64,000 nucleotides of DNA from Reinekea forsetii (lineage in GTDB: Bacteria; Pseudomonadota; Gammaproteobacteria; Pseudomonadales; Natronospirillaceae), in contig NZ_JAHKPH010000010.1 of assembly GCF_018860385.1 (NCBI RefSeq), positions 129,773 through 193,772 of the forward strand, written 5' to 3'. Below, in pieces: positions 46,320 through 56,294 of the stretch. The notes below the pieces were generated by a model. It was not told the origin of the DNA and made no database searches. It saw nothing but the letters and a program-made list of their open reading frames with translations. Made by a program: the position numbers and the translations under genes. The stretch's first letter is position 1; each line of letters begins with the position of its first letter.

Positions 46320-47246
46320 TTAGATGCTTTGCTCAAGTTCCGGCAAGGCATCAAATAAGTCTGCGACTAAGCCGTAATCGGCCACTTGGAAGATAGGCGC
46401 TTCTTCGTCTTTATTGATCGCAACAATGACTTTACTGTCTTTCATACCAGCCAAATGTTGAATCTGACCAGAAATACCAACGGCGATGTACAATTCAGGA
46501 GCAACAATCTTACCAGTCTGCCCAACTTGCATGTCGTTAGGAACAAACCCTGCATCAACCGCTGCGCGAGATGCGCCAACGGCCGCTCCTAACTTGTCGG
46601 CAACTTTATAAAGTAGGTCAAAGTTTTCACCGTTTTGCATACCACGGCCACCCGAAATAACCACGCCTGCTGAAGTTAACTCAGGGCGGTCAGATTCGGC
46701 AAGTTCTTCACCAACAAATTCACTAACACCAAGATCAGCCACGGCTTCAACCGCCTCGATTGAAGCACTGCCGCCCTCTGCACAGGCATCAAATGCCGTG
46801 CCACGAACCGTAATTACCTTAATGGCGTTAGCCGATTGAACCGTAGCAATGGCGTTGCCAGCGTATATTGGGCGACGGAAAGTGTCAGCGCTTTCTACGG
46901 AGACAATTTCAGAGATTTGCTCAACATCTAATTTAGCCGCTACACGAGGTAAAAAGTTTTTACCCGTGGTAGTTGCTGCCGCTAAAATGTGGCTATAGTT
47001 AGCGCCTAACGCACTAACAAGCTCACCCATTGGCTCTGCTAGTTGGTGAGCGTATTGTTCTGCATCGGCCGTTAAAACTTTGGCTACGCCTGCAAGCTTA
47101 GCTGCAGCTTCTGCTGCACCACTTACATTAGAACCTGCAACCAGAACGTCTACATCACCACCAATAGCCGTAGCTGCAGTAACCACGTTTTTAGTGACAG
47201 CTGATAATGCTTCGTTGTTATGCTCTGCAATGACAAGAATACTCAT
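46320..47246 (-). CDS. etfA: Electron transfer flavoprotein, alpha subunit
   Basis: A 308-residue ETF alpha subunit. The C-terminal FAD-binding region shows [34 protein letters not shown] and [19 protein letters not shown], the usual signature. With EtfB it accepts electrons from acyl-CoA dehydrogenases. Its ATG overlaps the etfB stop by 4 bp, so equal synthesis is expected. Confidence 0.96.
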   Translation of the reverse strand: MSILVIAEHNNEALSAVTKNVVTAATAIGGDVDVLVAGSNVSGAAEAAAKLAGVAKVLTADAEQYAHQLAEPMGELVSALGANYSHILAAATTTGKNFLPRVAAKLDVEQISEIVSVESADTFRRPIYAGNAIATVQSANAIKVITVRGTAFDACAEGGSASIEAVEAVADLGVSEFVGEELAESDRPELTSAGVVISGGRGMQNGENFDLLYKVADKLGAAVGASRAAVDAGFVPNDMQVGQTGKIVAPELYIAVGISGQIQHLAGMKDSKVIVAINKDEEAPIFQVADYGLVADLFDALPELEQSI

Positions 47247-47995
47247 GACAACACCTTCGCTTCATTTTTCAATTTATCGACAAGTTCTGCTACAGAGCCA
47301 ACTTTAATGCCCGCTTCACGTTGTGCTGGCGCTTCTACTTTTAAAGTCGTTACTGAATTTTTTAGCTCTACGCCAAAATCAGCTGCCGTCTTTTTATCCA
47401 AAGGCTTACGCTTAGCCTTCATAATGTCTGGAAGTTTCACGTAACGAGGTTCGTTTAGACGTAAATCTGTGGTTACAATGGCGGGAAGTTTCAAGCCAAC
47501 AGTTTGCAAACCACCGTCGATTTCACGAGTGACGTTCACTTTGTCACCATTAATTTCAACTTTGTTTGCAAAAGTGCCCTGAGGCAAGTTGCTTAATGCT
47601 GCCAACATCTGACCTGTTTGGTTATTGTCTGTATCGATAGCCTGCTTACCAAGAATAACTAAACCTGGTTGTTCTTGCTCAACAATAGCGTTTAACAACT
47701 TAGCGACGCCTAAAGAGCTTGGGGCTTCTTCGGTCGTAATAAGAATGCCGCGATCAGCGCCAATGGCCATTGCACGACGAATTTGTTCTTCCGCTTTGGC
47801 TTCGCCTATGGAAACAACGATGATTTCTTCAGCGACGCCGGCTTCTTTTAACCGAACGGCTTCTTCTACCGCAATATCACAAAACGGGTTGATGTCCATT
47901 TTAACGTTGGCGAGATCAACCCCAGTATTATCGGGCTTGACGCGTACTTTGACGTTGTAGTCTACAACGCGCTTTACAGGAACCAGAATTTTCAT
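47243..47995 (-). CDS. etfB: Electron transfer flavoprotein, beta subunit
   Basis: A 250-residue ETF beta subunit with the N-terminal [22 protein letters not shown]-binding region ([37 protein letters not shown]) and the recognition-loop region that docks on dehydrogenases. First gene of etfBA, divergent from etfQO across 279 bp. Confidence 0.96.
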   Translation of the reverse strand: MKILVPVKRVVDYNVKVRVKPDNTGVDLANVKMDINPFCDIAVEEAVRLKEAGVAEEIIVVSIGEAKAEEQIRRAMAIGADRGILITTEEAPSSLGVAKLLNAIVEQEQPGLVILGKQAIDTDNNQTGQMLAALSNLPQGTFANKVEINGDKVNVTREIDGGLQTVGLKLPAIVTTDLRLNEPRYVKLPDIMKAKRKPLDKKTAADFGVELKNSVTTLKVEAPAQREAGIKVGSVAELVDKLKNEAKVLS

Positions 47996-48142
47996 AGCGT
48001 CCTCAATGTAGGTTTTGACGATTTAAACGGGCAATTGTTGCCTTCGTACGAAATATACGGCGTTTAAAATCATTACTGTTAACTAAATGACCATAAACAC
48101 TGACATAGTTGAGCCTATTTAAGCTGGTTTACGGAGAAAATT

Positions 48143-48156
48143 CAAACAGTTGTTTT
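48143..48156. promoter_or_regulatory. Candidate PsrA-type operator
   Basis: CAAACAGTTGTTTT in the etfB/etfQO intergenic region resembles the PsrA box CAAAC-N4-GTTTG with one mismatch in the second half. PsrA controls fatty-acid oxidation and ETF genes in several gammaproteobacteria. No psrA gene is in the window; this is a pattern match only. Confidence 0.35.
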
Positions 48157-48274
48157 AATTTTTTGTATATTACAGGTAAACTGAGGGTAATTAGTTAATA
48201 ATCACCGTGATTTTTAACCCAATAATAAAACGAATTTTTAAAATTTGAGCCATTTCGATAAAAAAGGGGTCTCT

Positions 48275-49927
48275 ATGGAACGCGAATCTATGGAATTTGA
48301 TGTTGTTGTTGTGGGAGCCGGTCCTGCAGGCTTATCAACAGCCATACGTCTGATGCAAAATGCACAGAAAGAATCAAAAGAAATAACAGTCTGTGTCGTT
48401 GAAAAAGGCTCTGAAGTCGGTGCTCATATTATGTCAGGTGCGGTTTTTGAGCCTGAAGTTTTATCCGATTTGTTCCCAGATTGGTCAGAAATGGGCGCAC
48501 CTCTAAACACCAAGGTGGTTCGAGATGAGATTCATGTTTTAAGATCTGAATCGAGCACCATTAAAGTACCAGGCGTGTTTGCACCGAGTACAATGCATAA
48601 CGAAGGCAACTATATTATTAGTCTAGGAAACCTGTGTCGCTGGTTGGCTGAACAAGCCGAAGGCATGGGCGTAGAGATCTTCCCTGGTTTTACGGCTGCT
48701 GACGTTCTTTATGATGAAAACGGAGCCGTAAAAGGCATCATTACCGGTGATATGGGCGTAGCAGAAGACGGATCTGAGAAAGATTCGTACATGCCTGGCA
48801 TGGAGCTTCACGCCAAAACAACTGTTTTCGCCGAAGGCGCTCGTGGCCACCTAGGTAAACAGCTAATTGCCAAGTTTAAGCTTGATGAAGGTAAAGACAC
48901 TCAACATTTCGGTTTGGGTATCAAAGAATTGTGGCAAGTGAGCGATGAAGTTCATGAGCAAGGGTTAGTCGTTCATACAGCCGGCTGGCCACTGCAAGAA
49001 CACGGTGCCGCAGGTGGTAGTTTTATGTATCATCTTGAAGATAATCAAGTGGTCGTTGGTTTAATAACCGATTTAGGTTATGACAATCCATACTTATCGC
49101 CATTTGATGAGTTCCAACGATTAAAGAGCCACCCAGTTTTTGCAAAAGTATTGAAAGGTGGCAAGCGAATTTCCTATGGCGCTCGTGCACTAAACAAAGG
49201 CGGGCCACAATGCCTTCCTAAAATGCACTTCCCCGGTGGACTGCTTATAGGTTGTGATGCCGGCACCATGAATGGTGCTAAAATTAAAGGTTCTCACACG
49301 GCAATGAAATCAGGTATTTTAGCGGCAGATACTATTTTCAACCAAATAGATGAAGCTGACTACGGAAAAGATTTAACACAATTTTCAGAAGCCTTTGCTG
49401 CAAGCTCATTACAAAAAGAGTTGCACTTACAGCGGAACTTCAGCCCTGCTCAACACAAATGGGGTAACATTTTAGGGTCTGCTTATGTCTTTATTGATAT
49501 TAATATCTTTAAAGGAAAGCTACCCTGGACCATGACGGATCCTGTTCCAGATCATGCGACTTTAAAGCCTGCGAGCGAATGCAAAGAAATTCACTACCCG
49601 AAACCCGATGGCGTATTGTCGTTCGATAAGCTGAGTTCAGTCTTTTTATCGAATACAAACCATGAGGAAGACCAGCCCGTTCATTTGAAGTTAAAAGATG
49701 CAACGATTCCTCTTGCTCAAAACTTACCTAAGTTTGCAGAGCCTGCACAACGGTACTGCCCTGCTGGCGTGTACGAAATTGTTGAGGATGAATCTGGTAC
49801 GAAAAACTTCCAGATAAACTCTCAAAACTGCGTGCATTGTAAAACTTGCGACATTAAAGACCCAGCCCAGAATATTACTTGGGTAACCCCAGAAGGCGCT
49901 GGTGGGCCAAACTATCCAAATATGTAA
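48275..49927 (+). CDS. etfQO: Electron transfer flavoprotein-ubiquinone oxidoreductase
   Basis: A 550-residue protein from the ATG at 48275, which has AAGGGG five bases upstream; a TTG ten codons earlier is less likely. The FAD motif is VVVGAGPAGLSTAIRL and the C-terminal 4Fe-4S cluster uses CPAGVYE...NCVHCKTCDIKDP. The enzyme sits on the inner membrane and passes electrons from ETF to ubiquinone, so it completes the path from GcdH and other dehydrogenases. It is divergent from etfBA and followed by a strong terminator. Confidence 0.95.
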   Translation: MERESMEFDVVVVGAGPAGLSTAIRLMQNAQKESKEITVCVVEKGSEVGAHIMSGAVFEPEVLSDLFPDWSEMGAPLNTKVVRDEIHVLRSESSTIKVPGVFAPSTMHNEGNYIISLGNLCRWLAEQAEGMGVEIFPGFTAADVLYDENGAVKGIITGDMGVAEDGSEKDSYMPGMELHAKTTVFAEGARGHLGKQLIAKFKLDEGKDTQHFGLGIKELWQVSDEVHEQGLVVHTAGWPLQEHGAAGGSFMYHLEDNQVVVGLITDLGYDNPYLSPFDEFQRLKSHPVFAKVLKGGKRISYGARALNKGGPQCLPKMHFPGGLLIGCDAGTMNGAKIKGSHTAMKSGILAADTIFNQIDEADYGKDLTQFSEAFAASSLQKELHLQRNFSPAQHKWGNILGSAYVFIDINIFKGKLPWTMTDPVPDHATLKPASECKEIHYPKPDGVLSFDKLSSVFLSNTNHEEDQPVHLKLKDATIPLAQNLPKFAEPAQRYCPAGVYEIVEDESGTKNFQINSQNCVHCKTCDIKDPAQNITWVTPEGAGGPNYPNM

Positions 49928-49946
49928 TAAATGCAATAAAATCAAG

Positions 49947-49970
49947 GGCTTCTGTTTAGAAGCCTTTTTT
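49947..49970 (+). terminator. Rho-independent terminator of etfQO
   Basis: A 7-bp stem GGCTTCT/AGAAGCC with a GTTT loop is followed by six T residues, 20 bases after the stop codon. It also lies just past the convergent DUF1285 stop. Confidence 0.85.
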
Positions 49971-49972
49971 GT

Positions 49973-50488
49973 TTATGACGTTTTTTCTAGCAAGAATGAA
50001 TGGTCATTGCTGCTAATGTATAAACCGTCATCTTTTAACCCACCTTGCTCAATGGCAAATAGTTGCAGTTGATACATCAGTTTTGTTGTGAGTCTTGCTG
50101 GTATTTTACGTTTCCAAATAATGGCTGGCTCGCCGTTCGAAACGTCAATGGGATGGTTTGCATCTAAGATGATCTGTTGGTCCAAGTTATTGTAAAACAC
50201 TAAAGCATTGTCGACACATTCAAAGCGAACAGCGACTAAGGGAGTAGACTCTACCTTTATTTGTACTTTTTCGACGGGCGTCACTAAGAAAAAATGCTCT
50301 CCTTCACGCTTCAGAATGGAAGCAAATAGTTTCACAAGTTTTATTCGACCTATCTTACTTCCTTCATGGAACCAGTCGCCATTTCGTTTAATTTCAATAT
50401 CAATTTCACCACAAAATTCAGGGTTCCATTGCTCCACAGGCGGATCAGACAATCCATCAACTTGGCTGAGTATATCGGATAATCCCAT
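49973..50488 (-). CDS. DUF1285 family protein
   Basis: A 171-residue protein of the DUF1285 family of proteobacteria: an N-terminal CGEIDIEIKRNGDWFHEGSKI segment and a second beta-rich half. The known structures contain two beta domains, and the role is unknown. Its ATG overlaps the last base of the tetR stop codon, so the two are expressed together. Confidence 0.85.
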   Translation of the reverse strand: MGLSDILSQVDGLSDPPVEQWNPEFCGEIDIEIKRNGDWFHEGSKIGRIKLVKLFASILKREGEHFFLVTPVEKVQIKVESTPLVAVRFECVDNALVFYNNLDQQIILDANHPIDVSNGEPAIIWKRKIPARLTTKLMYQLQLFAIEQGGLKDDGLYISSNDHSFLLEKTS

Positions 50489-51129
50489 TAGGTTTTCTCC
50501 CCTATTGTGTACACCGATTCTAATAAAAACTTTGAAAAACCTCGCTTGTCGGCGATTAATTCGTGAAAATAATCAGAATCGGTTAAATGTGAAACGCCTG
50601 AAGCAATCGACCATATCAGTCCATAGTAAAAGCGAATATTCTCTTCATCCAACTTATGTTCGGCCGGTAATGTAGATTGTATGGCGGCTGAAAATTCATC
50701 CACGTGGCTAGCCCTTAACAGTTTCCAGCGAGTAAATCGTTCAATAGTCTCGTTATTCTTCTGTAAAATGGTTTCGAGCTGACCTAAAAGTTTATACTTT
50801 TTAATATTTTGAATGCAGTAATTTAAATAGTTCTTTAATAGCTCGCCTGCTGAGTGTTCGTGACTCATTTGTTTAATGAGGCCGTGAATTGCAAGTTCTT
50901 CTGAAAGTAATATGGCGGCAAATAAATCTTCTTTATTCGAAAAGTATTTATAAAAACTAGCGCGGCTTACACCAGCGGCTTTGATAACTTGCGTAACAGA
51001 CAGCGGTTTTTCTGGGTGCTTAACTAACAAATTGAAGGCCGTGGCAATAAGCGCACTTTCAACGGGCTCTTGATCATGAAGGTCTGAAAGGATTATCTGA
51101 ATGGGCATAGCAATTTCAGTACTGATCAA
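50488..51129 (-). CDS. TetR-family transcriptional regulator
   Basis: A 213-residue regulator. The helix-turn-helix is at about residues 45-65 (SVTQVIKAAGVSRASFYKYFSN), followed by an all-helical ligand domain. The preferred start is a TTG at 51129, preceded by AAGG at six bases; an ATG at 51108 has no ribosome site. The start lies in the loop of a perfect 13-bp inverted repeat, probably the operator or a translation-blocking hairpin. The regulated pathway is unknown; it is coupled to DUF1285 and close to the fab/holB/pilZ cluster. Confidence 0.88.
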   Translation of the reverse strand: MISTEIAMPIQIILSDLHDQEPVESALIATAFNLLVKHPEKPLSVTQVIKAAGVSRASFYKYFSNKEDLFAAILLSEELAIHGLIKQMSHEHSAGELLKNYLNYCIQNIKKYKLLGQLETILQKNNETIERFTRWKLLRASHVDEFSAAIQSTLPAEHKLDEENIRFYYGLIWSIASGVSHLTDSDYFHELIADKRGFSKFLLESVYTIGEKT

Positions 51130-51153
51130 ATGAGCCTTAACAGTACTGAAATT
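51112..51153. promoter_or_regulatory. 13-bp inverted repeat around the tetR start codon
   Basis: AATTTCAGTACTG (51112-51124) and CAGTACTGAAATT (51141-51153) are exact inverted copies with a 16-base loop. Each arm holds the palindrome CAGTACTG, 24 bp apart centre to centre. The loop contains the ribosome site and TTG start of the TetR gene. It suits a two-dimer TetR operator; an mRNA hairpin is also possible. Confidence 0.75.
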
Positions 51154-51171
51154 AAAGACTCATGCCAAGTC

Positions 51172-51525
51172 TTACATTGTGTGTGTTGGCTTATCCGAAT
51201 TTAACGCGCCGGCTAAGTATTTTTCTATTTTATCTTTTGCCATTTCATTCTTTTTAGAAAACTGCACGCCGATGCCAGTGGCTCGGTTACCCTGCGCACC
51301 TCTTGGTGTTAACCAGATAACTTTACCCGCTACTGGTATTTTCTCGGGTTCATCCATCAATGTGAGTAGTAAAAAGACATCGTCGCCAATATTAAATCGC
51401 TTGTTTGTAGCAATAAATAACCCACCATTTTGTACAAATGGCATAAACGCAGCATATAACACGGCTTTATCTTTCATGGTGACCGATAAAATACCGCTAC
51501 GTGCTCCACCCAACTTAGGGTTCAT
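51172..51525 (-). CDS. pilZ: Type IV pilus assembly protein PilZ
   Basis: A 117-residue single PilZ domain from the ATG at 51525, which has GAGG six bases upstream and overlaps the holB stop by 4 bp (ATGA). It lacks the RxxxR/DxSxxG c-di-GMP motif, as is normal for the founding PilZ protein of pilus biogenesis; NGGLFIATN marks the corresponding position. It acts with PilB in pilus extension. Its place after holB is the usual Pseudomonas-like one. Confidence 0.9.
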   Translation of the reverse strand: MNPKLGGARSGILSVTMKDKAVLYAAFMPFVQNGGLFIATNKRFNIGDDVFLLLTLMDEPEKIPVAGKVIWLTPRGAQGNRATGIGVQFSKKNEMAKDKIEKYLAGALNSDKPTHTM

Positions 51526-52487
51526 ATTAATCCTCTCATTTTTAACCATCGTGCCGCAATTTGTTCGCTCATCAACTGAGTATTCAAATTCGCCTGATTT
51601 TTAACTGATGTTAGCATGCCTACAATATAGTCGCGAAATTTAAAAAGCAAAATTGAAGGCACTTTATTGAGTTCCTGCAGCATTGATTCAGAAACGCCTG
51701 TGTTGTCGCTCTTTGTGGTTTGCCTTTGCCTCAAGCTCTCATCTACCCAATATAACACTTGCTCCAATAGCTCTGGCAACGATTGGCTGTTAATAAATTT
51801 GCCCAGCGTCGTAAATGAAGAGGGTCGCAAAAAGGTCGTTTCACGCTCTAACCAGGCAGCTTCAGCCTCATTAGATAGTGTTAACGCCGAAAAAGGAAGC
51901 CCAAAGCACATGGCTAGCTTTCGGCTGGCGTCTTCTTTGGTAACACCTTGAAGCGCCATCCAGTCTAGTGATTCCTGGGGTTGCGGTCCGTTCAATCTAA
52001 CGATTCGGCTGCGAGATCGAACCGTTGGAAGTATTCGGCTTAATTCTTCTACTTCCATTAATAAAAACGTATTTTGTGTCGGTTCTTCTAGAACTTTTAA
52101 TAACGCATTTGCAGCATTCAGGTTCATTTTTTCTGCGTTTTGAATAAACACAACCTTATTGCCAGATTGTTGTGCCGTTTCTGATACTAAGTGCGTTAAT
52201 TGACGAATTGCGTCCACTTTGATGGTTTGGCTTTTTCCTTCCGGCTCTACCTTTAAATAATCCGGGTGAGAGCCGCTCGCGAGCAATTGGCAAGACTTGC
52301 ACGTTGAGCAAGCATCACCATGGATTGGCGCAATACACATTAAGGCGGCAATTAACCGTAAGCTGGCCTCTCGGCTACCGTTTCCTATGCGCCCTACCAT
52401 CATTAAACCATGCGGCAAGGTACTGTGAGTGTATTGTTTGGCTAAGTTTTGGTAGTCGGCTTCTAACCAGTTAGGAAAGTTGCTCAT
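51522..52487 (-). CDS. holB: DNA polymerase III, delta-prime subunit
   Basis: A 321-residue clamp-loader subunit from the ATG at 52487 (GGAGG upstream), overlapping tmk by 17 bp. The AAA+ domain has a degenerate Walker A (MMVGRIGNGSREAS), a zinc module CIAPIHGDACSTCKSC, the SRC-like region RSRSRIVRL and a C-terminal helical domain. Delta-prime is normally inactive as an ATPase but acts as a rigid stator in the clamp loader. Confidence 0.92.
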   Translation of the reverse strand: MSNFPNWLEADYQNLAKQYTHSTLPHGLMMVGRIGNGSREASLRLIAALMCIAPIHGDACSTCKSCQLLASGSHPDYLKVEPEGKSQTIKVDAIRQLTHLVSETAQQSGNKVVFIQNAEKMNLNAANALLKVLEEPTQNTFLLMEVEELSRILPTVRSRSRIVRLNGPQPQESLDWMALQGVTKEDASRKLAMCFGLPFSALTLSNEAEAAWLERETTFLRPSSFTTLGKFINSQSLPELLEQVLYWVDESLRQRQTTKSDNTGVSESMLQELNKVPSILLFKFRDYIVGMLTSVKNQANLNTQLMSEQIAARWLKMRGLI

Positions 52488-53100
52488 ACCATCCCTCCAA
52501 AGCATTAATTAAGTCTTTTTTCACCTGAGCCTCGGTTTGGTTAGCATCGAGTCGTATGAAGCGGCTGGGATCAGCGTCAAATCGCTGTTGGTAAGCTGCT
52601 CTACAGCGATTAAAGAAACCTAACTCTTCTTGCTCAATTCTATCTAGAGCGCCGCGTTGCTTGGCTCTTGCTAAGCCAATTTCAGCATCGCAATCTAGCC
52701 AAAGCGTGAGGTCGGGTTTAAAGCCGTTTAGCACTATACGCTCAAGATTACTGATCAGGTCTAAATCTAACCCCCTGCCACCGCCCTGGTAGGCATAGGT
52801 TGCGTCGGTGTATCTGTCAGAAAGCACCCAATGCCCATCATTTAAATTGGGCCGAATGAGCGCTTCTGTATGTTGTGCTCTCGATGCAAATACAAGCAGT
52901 AGCTCTGTTGAGGGCATCATCTTTTCGCTGTGATGCTCTAAAACAAGGTCTCGTACAGCTTCAGCAATAGGTGTACCGCCAGGTTCTCGAGTACGAACAA
53001 TGGTGTGCCCCTTACTGGCAATCCAATCGTTTAAGTGCTTAGCCTGGGTCGATTTTCCGACGCCTTCAAGGCCTTCAATTGAGATAAAACGACCGGTCAT
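52471..53100 (-). CDS. tmk: Thymidylate kinase
   Basis: A 209-residue kinase. P-loop GLEGVGKSTQ at about residues 10-19, DRY motif (LSDRYTDATYAYQGGGRG) and lid region RAKQRGALDRIEQ. It converts dTMP to dTDP. Its ATG overlaps the mltG stop (53100), within the pabC-mltG-tmk-holB-pilZ run. Confidence 0.96.
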   Translation of the reverse strand: MTGRFISIEGLEGVGKSTQAKHLNDWIASKGHTIVRTREPGGTPIAEAVRDLVLEHHSEKMMPSTELLLVFASRAQHTEALIRPNLNDGHWVLSDRYTDATYAYQGGGRGLDLDLISNLERIVLNGFKPDLTLWLDCDAEIGLARAKQRGALDRIEQEELGFFNRCRAAYQQRFDADPSRFIRLDANQTEAQVKKDLINALEGWYEQLS

Positions 53101-54137
53101 TATTTTGAATCCTCGGTGCTTGGGGCAGATTGATAATCTTCTCGGCGCCCAAAGCGCTGATACTGACGAACGGCGCTATTGTGTTCTTCTAATGTAGTCG
53201 AAAAGTAGTGAGTGCCGTCACCTTTGGCTACAAAAAACAAAGTTGTACCGTCACTGGGGTTTAGAGCTGCAAAAATAGCCTCTCGACCCGCACTGGCAAT
53301 AGGCGTAGGTGGCAAGCCCTTCCGTGTATAGGTGTTATAAGGCGTGTCTGTGCGTAAATGAGTACGCGTAAGATTGCCACTGAAGTTATCGCCTAAACCG
53401 TATATAACCGTTGGGTCGGTTTGCAATCGCATACCCCTTTTCAACCGACGAGTGAATACCCCGGAAATCATGGGTCGCTCAAACGCGGCACCTGTCTCTT
53501 TTTCAATGATCGAGGCTAATATTAGCGCGTCGTAAGGCGTTTTTACTGCAGCTTTATCTGATCGATTTTCCCATTCTTGCGCTAGAACATTTTTAGTGCG
53601 TTGATAGGCTGTTTTTAGAATGTGTAAATCGGTAGTCCCTTTCTCGAAATGGTAGGTGTCTGGGAAAAACCAGCCTTCAGGGTGTTTAATCTCGGAGCTT
53701 ACCTTTGCAACAATCTCTTCGACAGCTAAACCTGTCAGAGTTTGCTTTATATCGCTATGGGAGGCGAGTGTTTTAAGTAACTCGCTAAAGCGGTGGCCTT
53801 CGATGAACGAAATAGTGCTGAGCACTTTTTTACCTTCAATCATTTTCTCTATGGCAGCCATAGGGGTTAAACCAGAGGTTAACTCATAGTCGCCCCGTTG
53901 TATGGCGGTTTTTGCTAAATACCGTAAATACAACTCAGCCGCCCTAGATTGTGTCATCCAACCTTTTTGCTCAAAATCGGACAAAACCTTGCGAACGCTG
54001 GATCCGTTTTCCACGGTATACAAGGTAGGCTCTTGTATTTTTAGCGGTAAAGTGAATTGGTTATAAACATAATTGCCGTAACCTAAAATCGCGATTAATA
54101 CGATTAAAGGTAAAATTAAGAAAAGCTTTTTAATCAC
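53100..54137 (-). CDS. mltG: Endolytic murein transglycosylase
   Basis: A 345-residue YceG/MltG protein with an N-terminal membrane anchor (about residues 5-25), a LysM-like domain (about 40-110) and a catalytic domain with the active Glu in LASIIEKETG (about residue 217). It cuts nascent glycan strands at the inner membrane and so sets their length. It overlaps pabC by 8 bp. Confidence 0.95.
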   Translation of the reverse strand: MIKKLFLILPLIVLIAILGYGNYVYNQFTLPLKIQEPTLYTVENGSSVRKVLSDFEQKGWMTQSRAAELYLRYLAKTAIQRGDYELTSGLTPMAAIEKMIEGKKVLSTISFIEGHRFSELLKTLASHSDIKQTLTGLAVEEIVAKVSSEIKHPEGWFFPDTYHFEKGTTDLHILKTAYQRTKNVLAQEWENRSDKAAVKTPYDALILASIIEKETGAAFERPMISGVFTRRLKRGMRLQTDPTVIYGLGDNFSGNLTRTHLRTDTPYNTYTRKGLPPTPIASAGREAIFAALNPSDGTTLFFVAKGDGTHYFSTTLEEHNSAVRQYQRFGRREDYQSAPSTEDSK

Positions 54138-54939
54138 AAAGTAGCCTTAGTGAATCAGTAAATTGAGTAAGATTTGAGCACAACTCGAGCTTGCGTTGGT
54201 TTAATTCGATTATAGGGATAATTCCCATCAAACTATTCGTTAAGAATGCGGATTCTACCTGCGCTAATGTCGCTTGGTCTATATGCTGTTCTAAAATTTG
54301 AGAACTAAAGGCACTCAGTAAGTGTTGTCTAATAATGCCATTCACGCCAGCCGTATCTAGAATGGGCGTAAACCATTGCCCTTGAACTTTTAAAAAAACA
54401 TTAGCCATGCTCGATTCAATGACGCGTCGTTTGCTCGTTAGCATGAGCGCGTCGTGCGCACCTTCACCTCGAGCTTCCTGCCGAGCTAACACGGAGTCTA
54501 ATCTGTTTAGGTGTTTGATACCGGCTAAATAGGCATTTTCTGAAACGGGAATGCTGGATTCAACAACCTTTGCGCCCTGGCACCAATCGGGCTTTTGATA
54601 AGGATTTAGTTGAATAACAACGTCTAAGTCTTGCACTTTAGGGTTAAAGTCATAGCCGCGACCCGGTGCCTTACGTAACAGCATGATTTTTAAAACATGA
54701 GGCTCGTTGATATGACTTGTAAGATGAACGACATCTTGCTTAAGGCTAAGCTTTTGCGCATCATCAAACGGTAGTAGCAGTTTATTAGCGCCGTCCATAA
54801 GCCTTTGTAAATGGGCGGCCAAAAAGTGAATCGTTCGATGGCTGACCAAACAAGTTTCAAACAATCCATCTCCATACGCGAGCGCACGATGGTTCGCTTC
54901 TATTAACGCATTTTGGCCATTAACCAATAATATTTCCAT
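54130..54939 (-). CDS. pabC: 4-amino-4-deoxychorismate lyase
   Basis: A 269-residue fold-type IV PLP enzyme. The PLP Lys lies in AGIKHLNRLDSVLA and the cofactor-binding C-terminal part includes VIESSMANVF. It releases pyruvate to form p-aminobenzoate for folate. It starts after a terminator downstream of fabF and overlaps mltG, so it begins the second half of the cluster. Confidence 0.9.
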   Translation of the reverse strand: MEILLVNGQNALIEANHRALAYGDGLFETCLVSHRTIHFLAAHLQRLMDGANKLLLPFDDAQKLSLKQDVVHLTSHINEPHVLKIMLLRKAPGRGYDFNPKVQDLDVVIQLNPYQKPDWCQGAKVVESSIPVSENAYLAGIKHLNRLDSVLARQEARGEGAHDALMLTSKRRVIESSMANVFLKVQGQWFTPILDTAGVNGIIRQHLLSAFSSQILEQHIDQATLAQVESAFLTNSLMGIIPIIELNQRKLELCSNLTQFTDSLRLLCD

Positions 54940-54946
54940 AATAAAA

Positions 54947-54967
54947 AAGGGCTCTAAGTGAGCCCTT
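54947..54967 (-). terminator. Rho-independent terminator between fabF and pabC
   Basis: On the minus strand AAGGGCTC/GAGCCCTT forms an 8-bp stem with a 5-nt loop and a following T6 tract. It separates the fab genes from pabC-mltG-tmk-holB-pilZ, at least partly. Confidence 0.8.
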
Positions 54968-54974
54968 AATGTTA

Positions 54975-56213
54975 TCAGATTTTACTAAATATGAGAGATC
55001 CGTTTGTACCACCAAAACCAAACGAATTGCTTAAAGCATGGTTTATTTCCATATTCCTAGCCGTGTGAGGTACGTAATCCAGGTCACAACGTGGATCTGG
55101 GTTGTCTAGGTTAATTGTTGGCGGTGCTACTTGATCACGTATTGCCAAAACACTAAAAACAGCCTCGATTGCACCGGCAGCCCCTAACAAATGACCAACC
55201 ATAGATTTAGTAGAGCTAACCACAATTTTATCGGAATCTGCACCATAAATAGATTTAGCCGCCTGAGATTCAGCCACATCGCCTGCAGGAGTCGATGTAC
55301 CGTGTGCATTAATGTAGTTAATGTCGACAGCATTAAGCTTGGCATCATTTAGAGCGTTTTGCATAGATGCTGCAGCGCCAGAGCCATCTTCAGGTGGTGA
55401 TGTCATGTGGTATGCATCGCCGCTCATGCCAAAGCCAGTCATTTCTGCATAAATTTGAGCGCCGCGAGCCTTGGCGTGTTCGTATTCTTCTAGCACCAAT
55501 ACAGCTGCGCCATCGCCTAACACAAAACCATCACGATCAACGTCCCACGGGCGACTTGCGCTTATAGGATCATCATTGCGAGTAGACAGTGCACGAGCCG
55601 CACCGAAACCACCCATACCTAAACGCCCTGAAGCCATTTCAGCACCGCCCGCGATCATCACATCGGCATCACCATACGCAATTGTTCGCGCTGAATAGCC
55701 AATGTTATGGGTGCCTGTGGTGCAGGCTGTGGTGATTGCGATATTAGGGCCTTTAAATCCGTATTGAATAGACAAGTTACCCGAGATCATATTGATGATG
55801 GCCGCTGGAACAAAAAATGGCGACATTCTTCTTGGACCCGATTTTTGCATCGCCAAGAAATTGGTTTCAATGGTATCTAAACCACCAATACCCGATCCAA
55901 TAGCAACACCCATTCGGCTTGCATTAGAATCGGTAACTTCAATACCAGAATCGGCAATAGCTTCCACAGCAGCAGCAATGCCGTACTGAATAAAGCCATC
56001 CATTTTCTTGGTATCTTTAGAATTCATGTAATCGGAAGGGTCAAAGTTTTTGACCTGCGCAGCAAACTTAGTTGTGAATTTCTCGGTATCAAAATTCTCA
56101 ATTAAATTAACACCACTTTTACCTGCAAGAATACCATCCCAAGTATCTTTCACGGTGTTACCGAGCGGGCTAATGCACCCCATTCCGGTCACCACTACGC
56201 GTCTTTTAGTCAT
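54975..56213 (-). CDS. fabF: 3-oxoacyl-ACP synthase II
   Basis: A 412-residue elongating ketosynthase. The catalytic triad is visible: Cys in [11 protein letters not shown] (about 163), His in [11 protein letters not shown] (about 303) and His in [12 protein letters not shown] (about 340). It condenses malonyl-ACP with longer acyl-ACPs. It follows acpP, with a terminator-like hairpin between them. Confidence 0.96.
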   Translation of the reverse strand: MTKRRVVVTGMGCISPLGNTVKDTWDGILAGKSGVNLIENFDTEKFTTKFAAQVKNFDPSDYMNSKDTKKMDGFIQYGIAAAVEAIADSGIEVTDSNASRMGVAIGSGIGGLDTIETNFLAMQKSGPRRMSPFFVPAAIINMISGNLSIQYGFKGPNIAITTACTTGTHNIGYSARTIAYGDADVMIAGGAEMASGRLGMGGFGAARALSTRNDDPISASRPWDVDRDGFVLGDGAAVLVLEEYEHAKARGAQIYAEMTGFGMSGDAYHMTSPPEDGSGAAASMQNALNDAKLNAVDINYINAHGTSTPAGDVAESQAAKSIYGADSDKIVVSSTKSMVGHLLGAAGAIEAVFSVLAIRDQVAPPTINLDNPDPRCDLDYVPHTARNMEINHALSNSFGFGGTNGSLIFSKI

Positions 56214-56239
56214 GTAACACTCCGATTTTTTGCATAAAA

Positions 56240-56270
56240 AAAGCCGTAATCCTTTAAAGCTTACGGCTTT
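56240..56270 (-). terminator. Terminator-like hairpin between acpP and fabF
   Basis: AAAGCCGTAA/TTACGGCTTT makes a 10-bp stem with an 11-nt loop, followed on the minus strand by T residues. A partial terminator here would let acpP be made in excess over fabF. Confidence 0.75.
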
Positions 56271-56294
56271 CGATACTAATTAATTCTGTACGTC

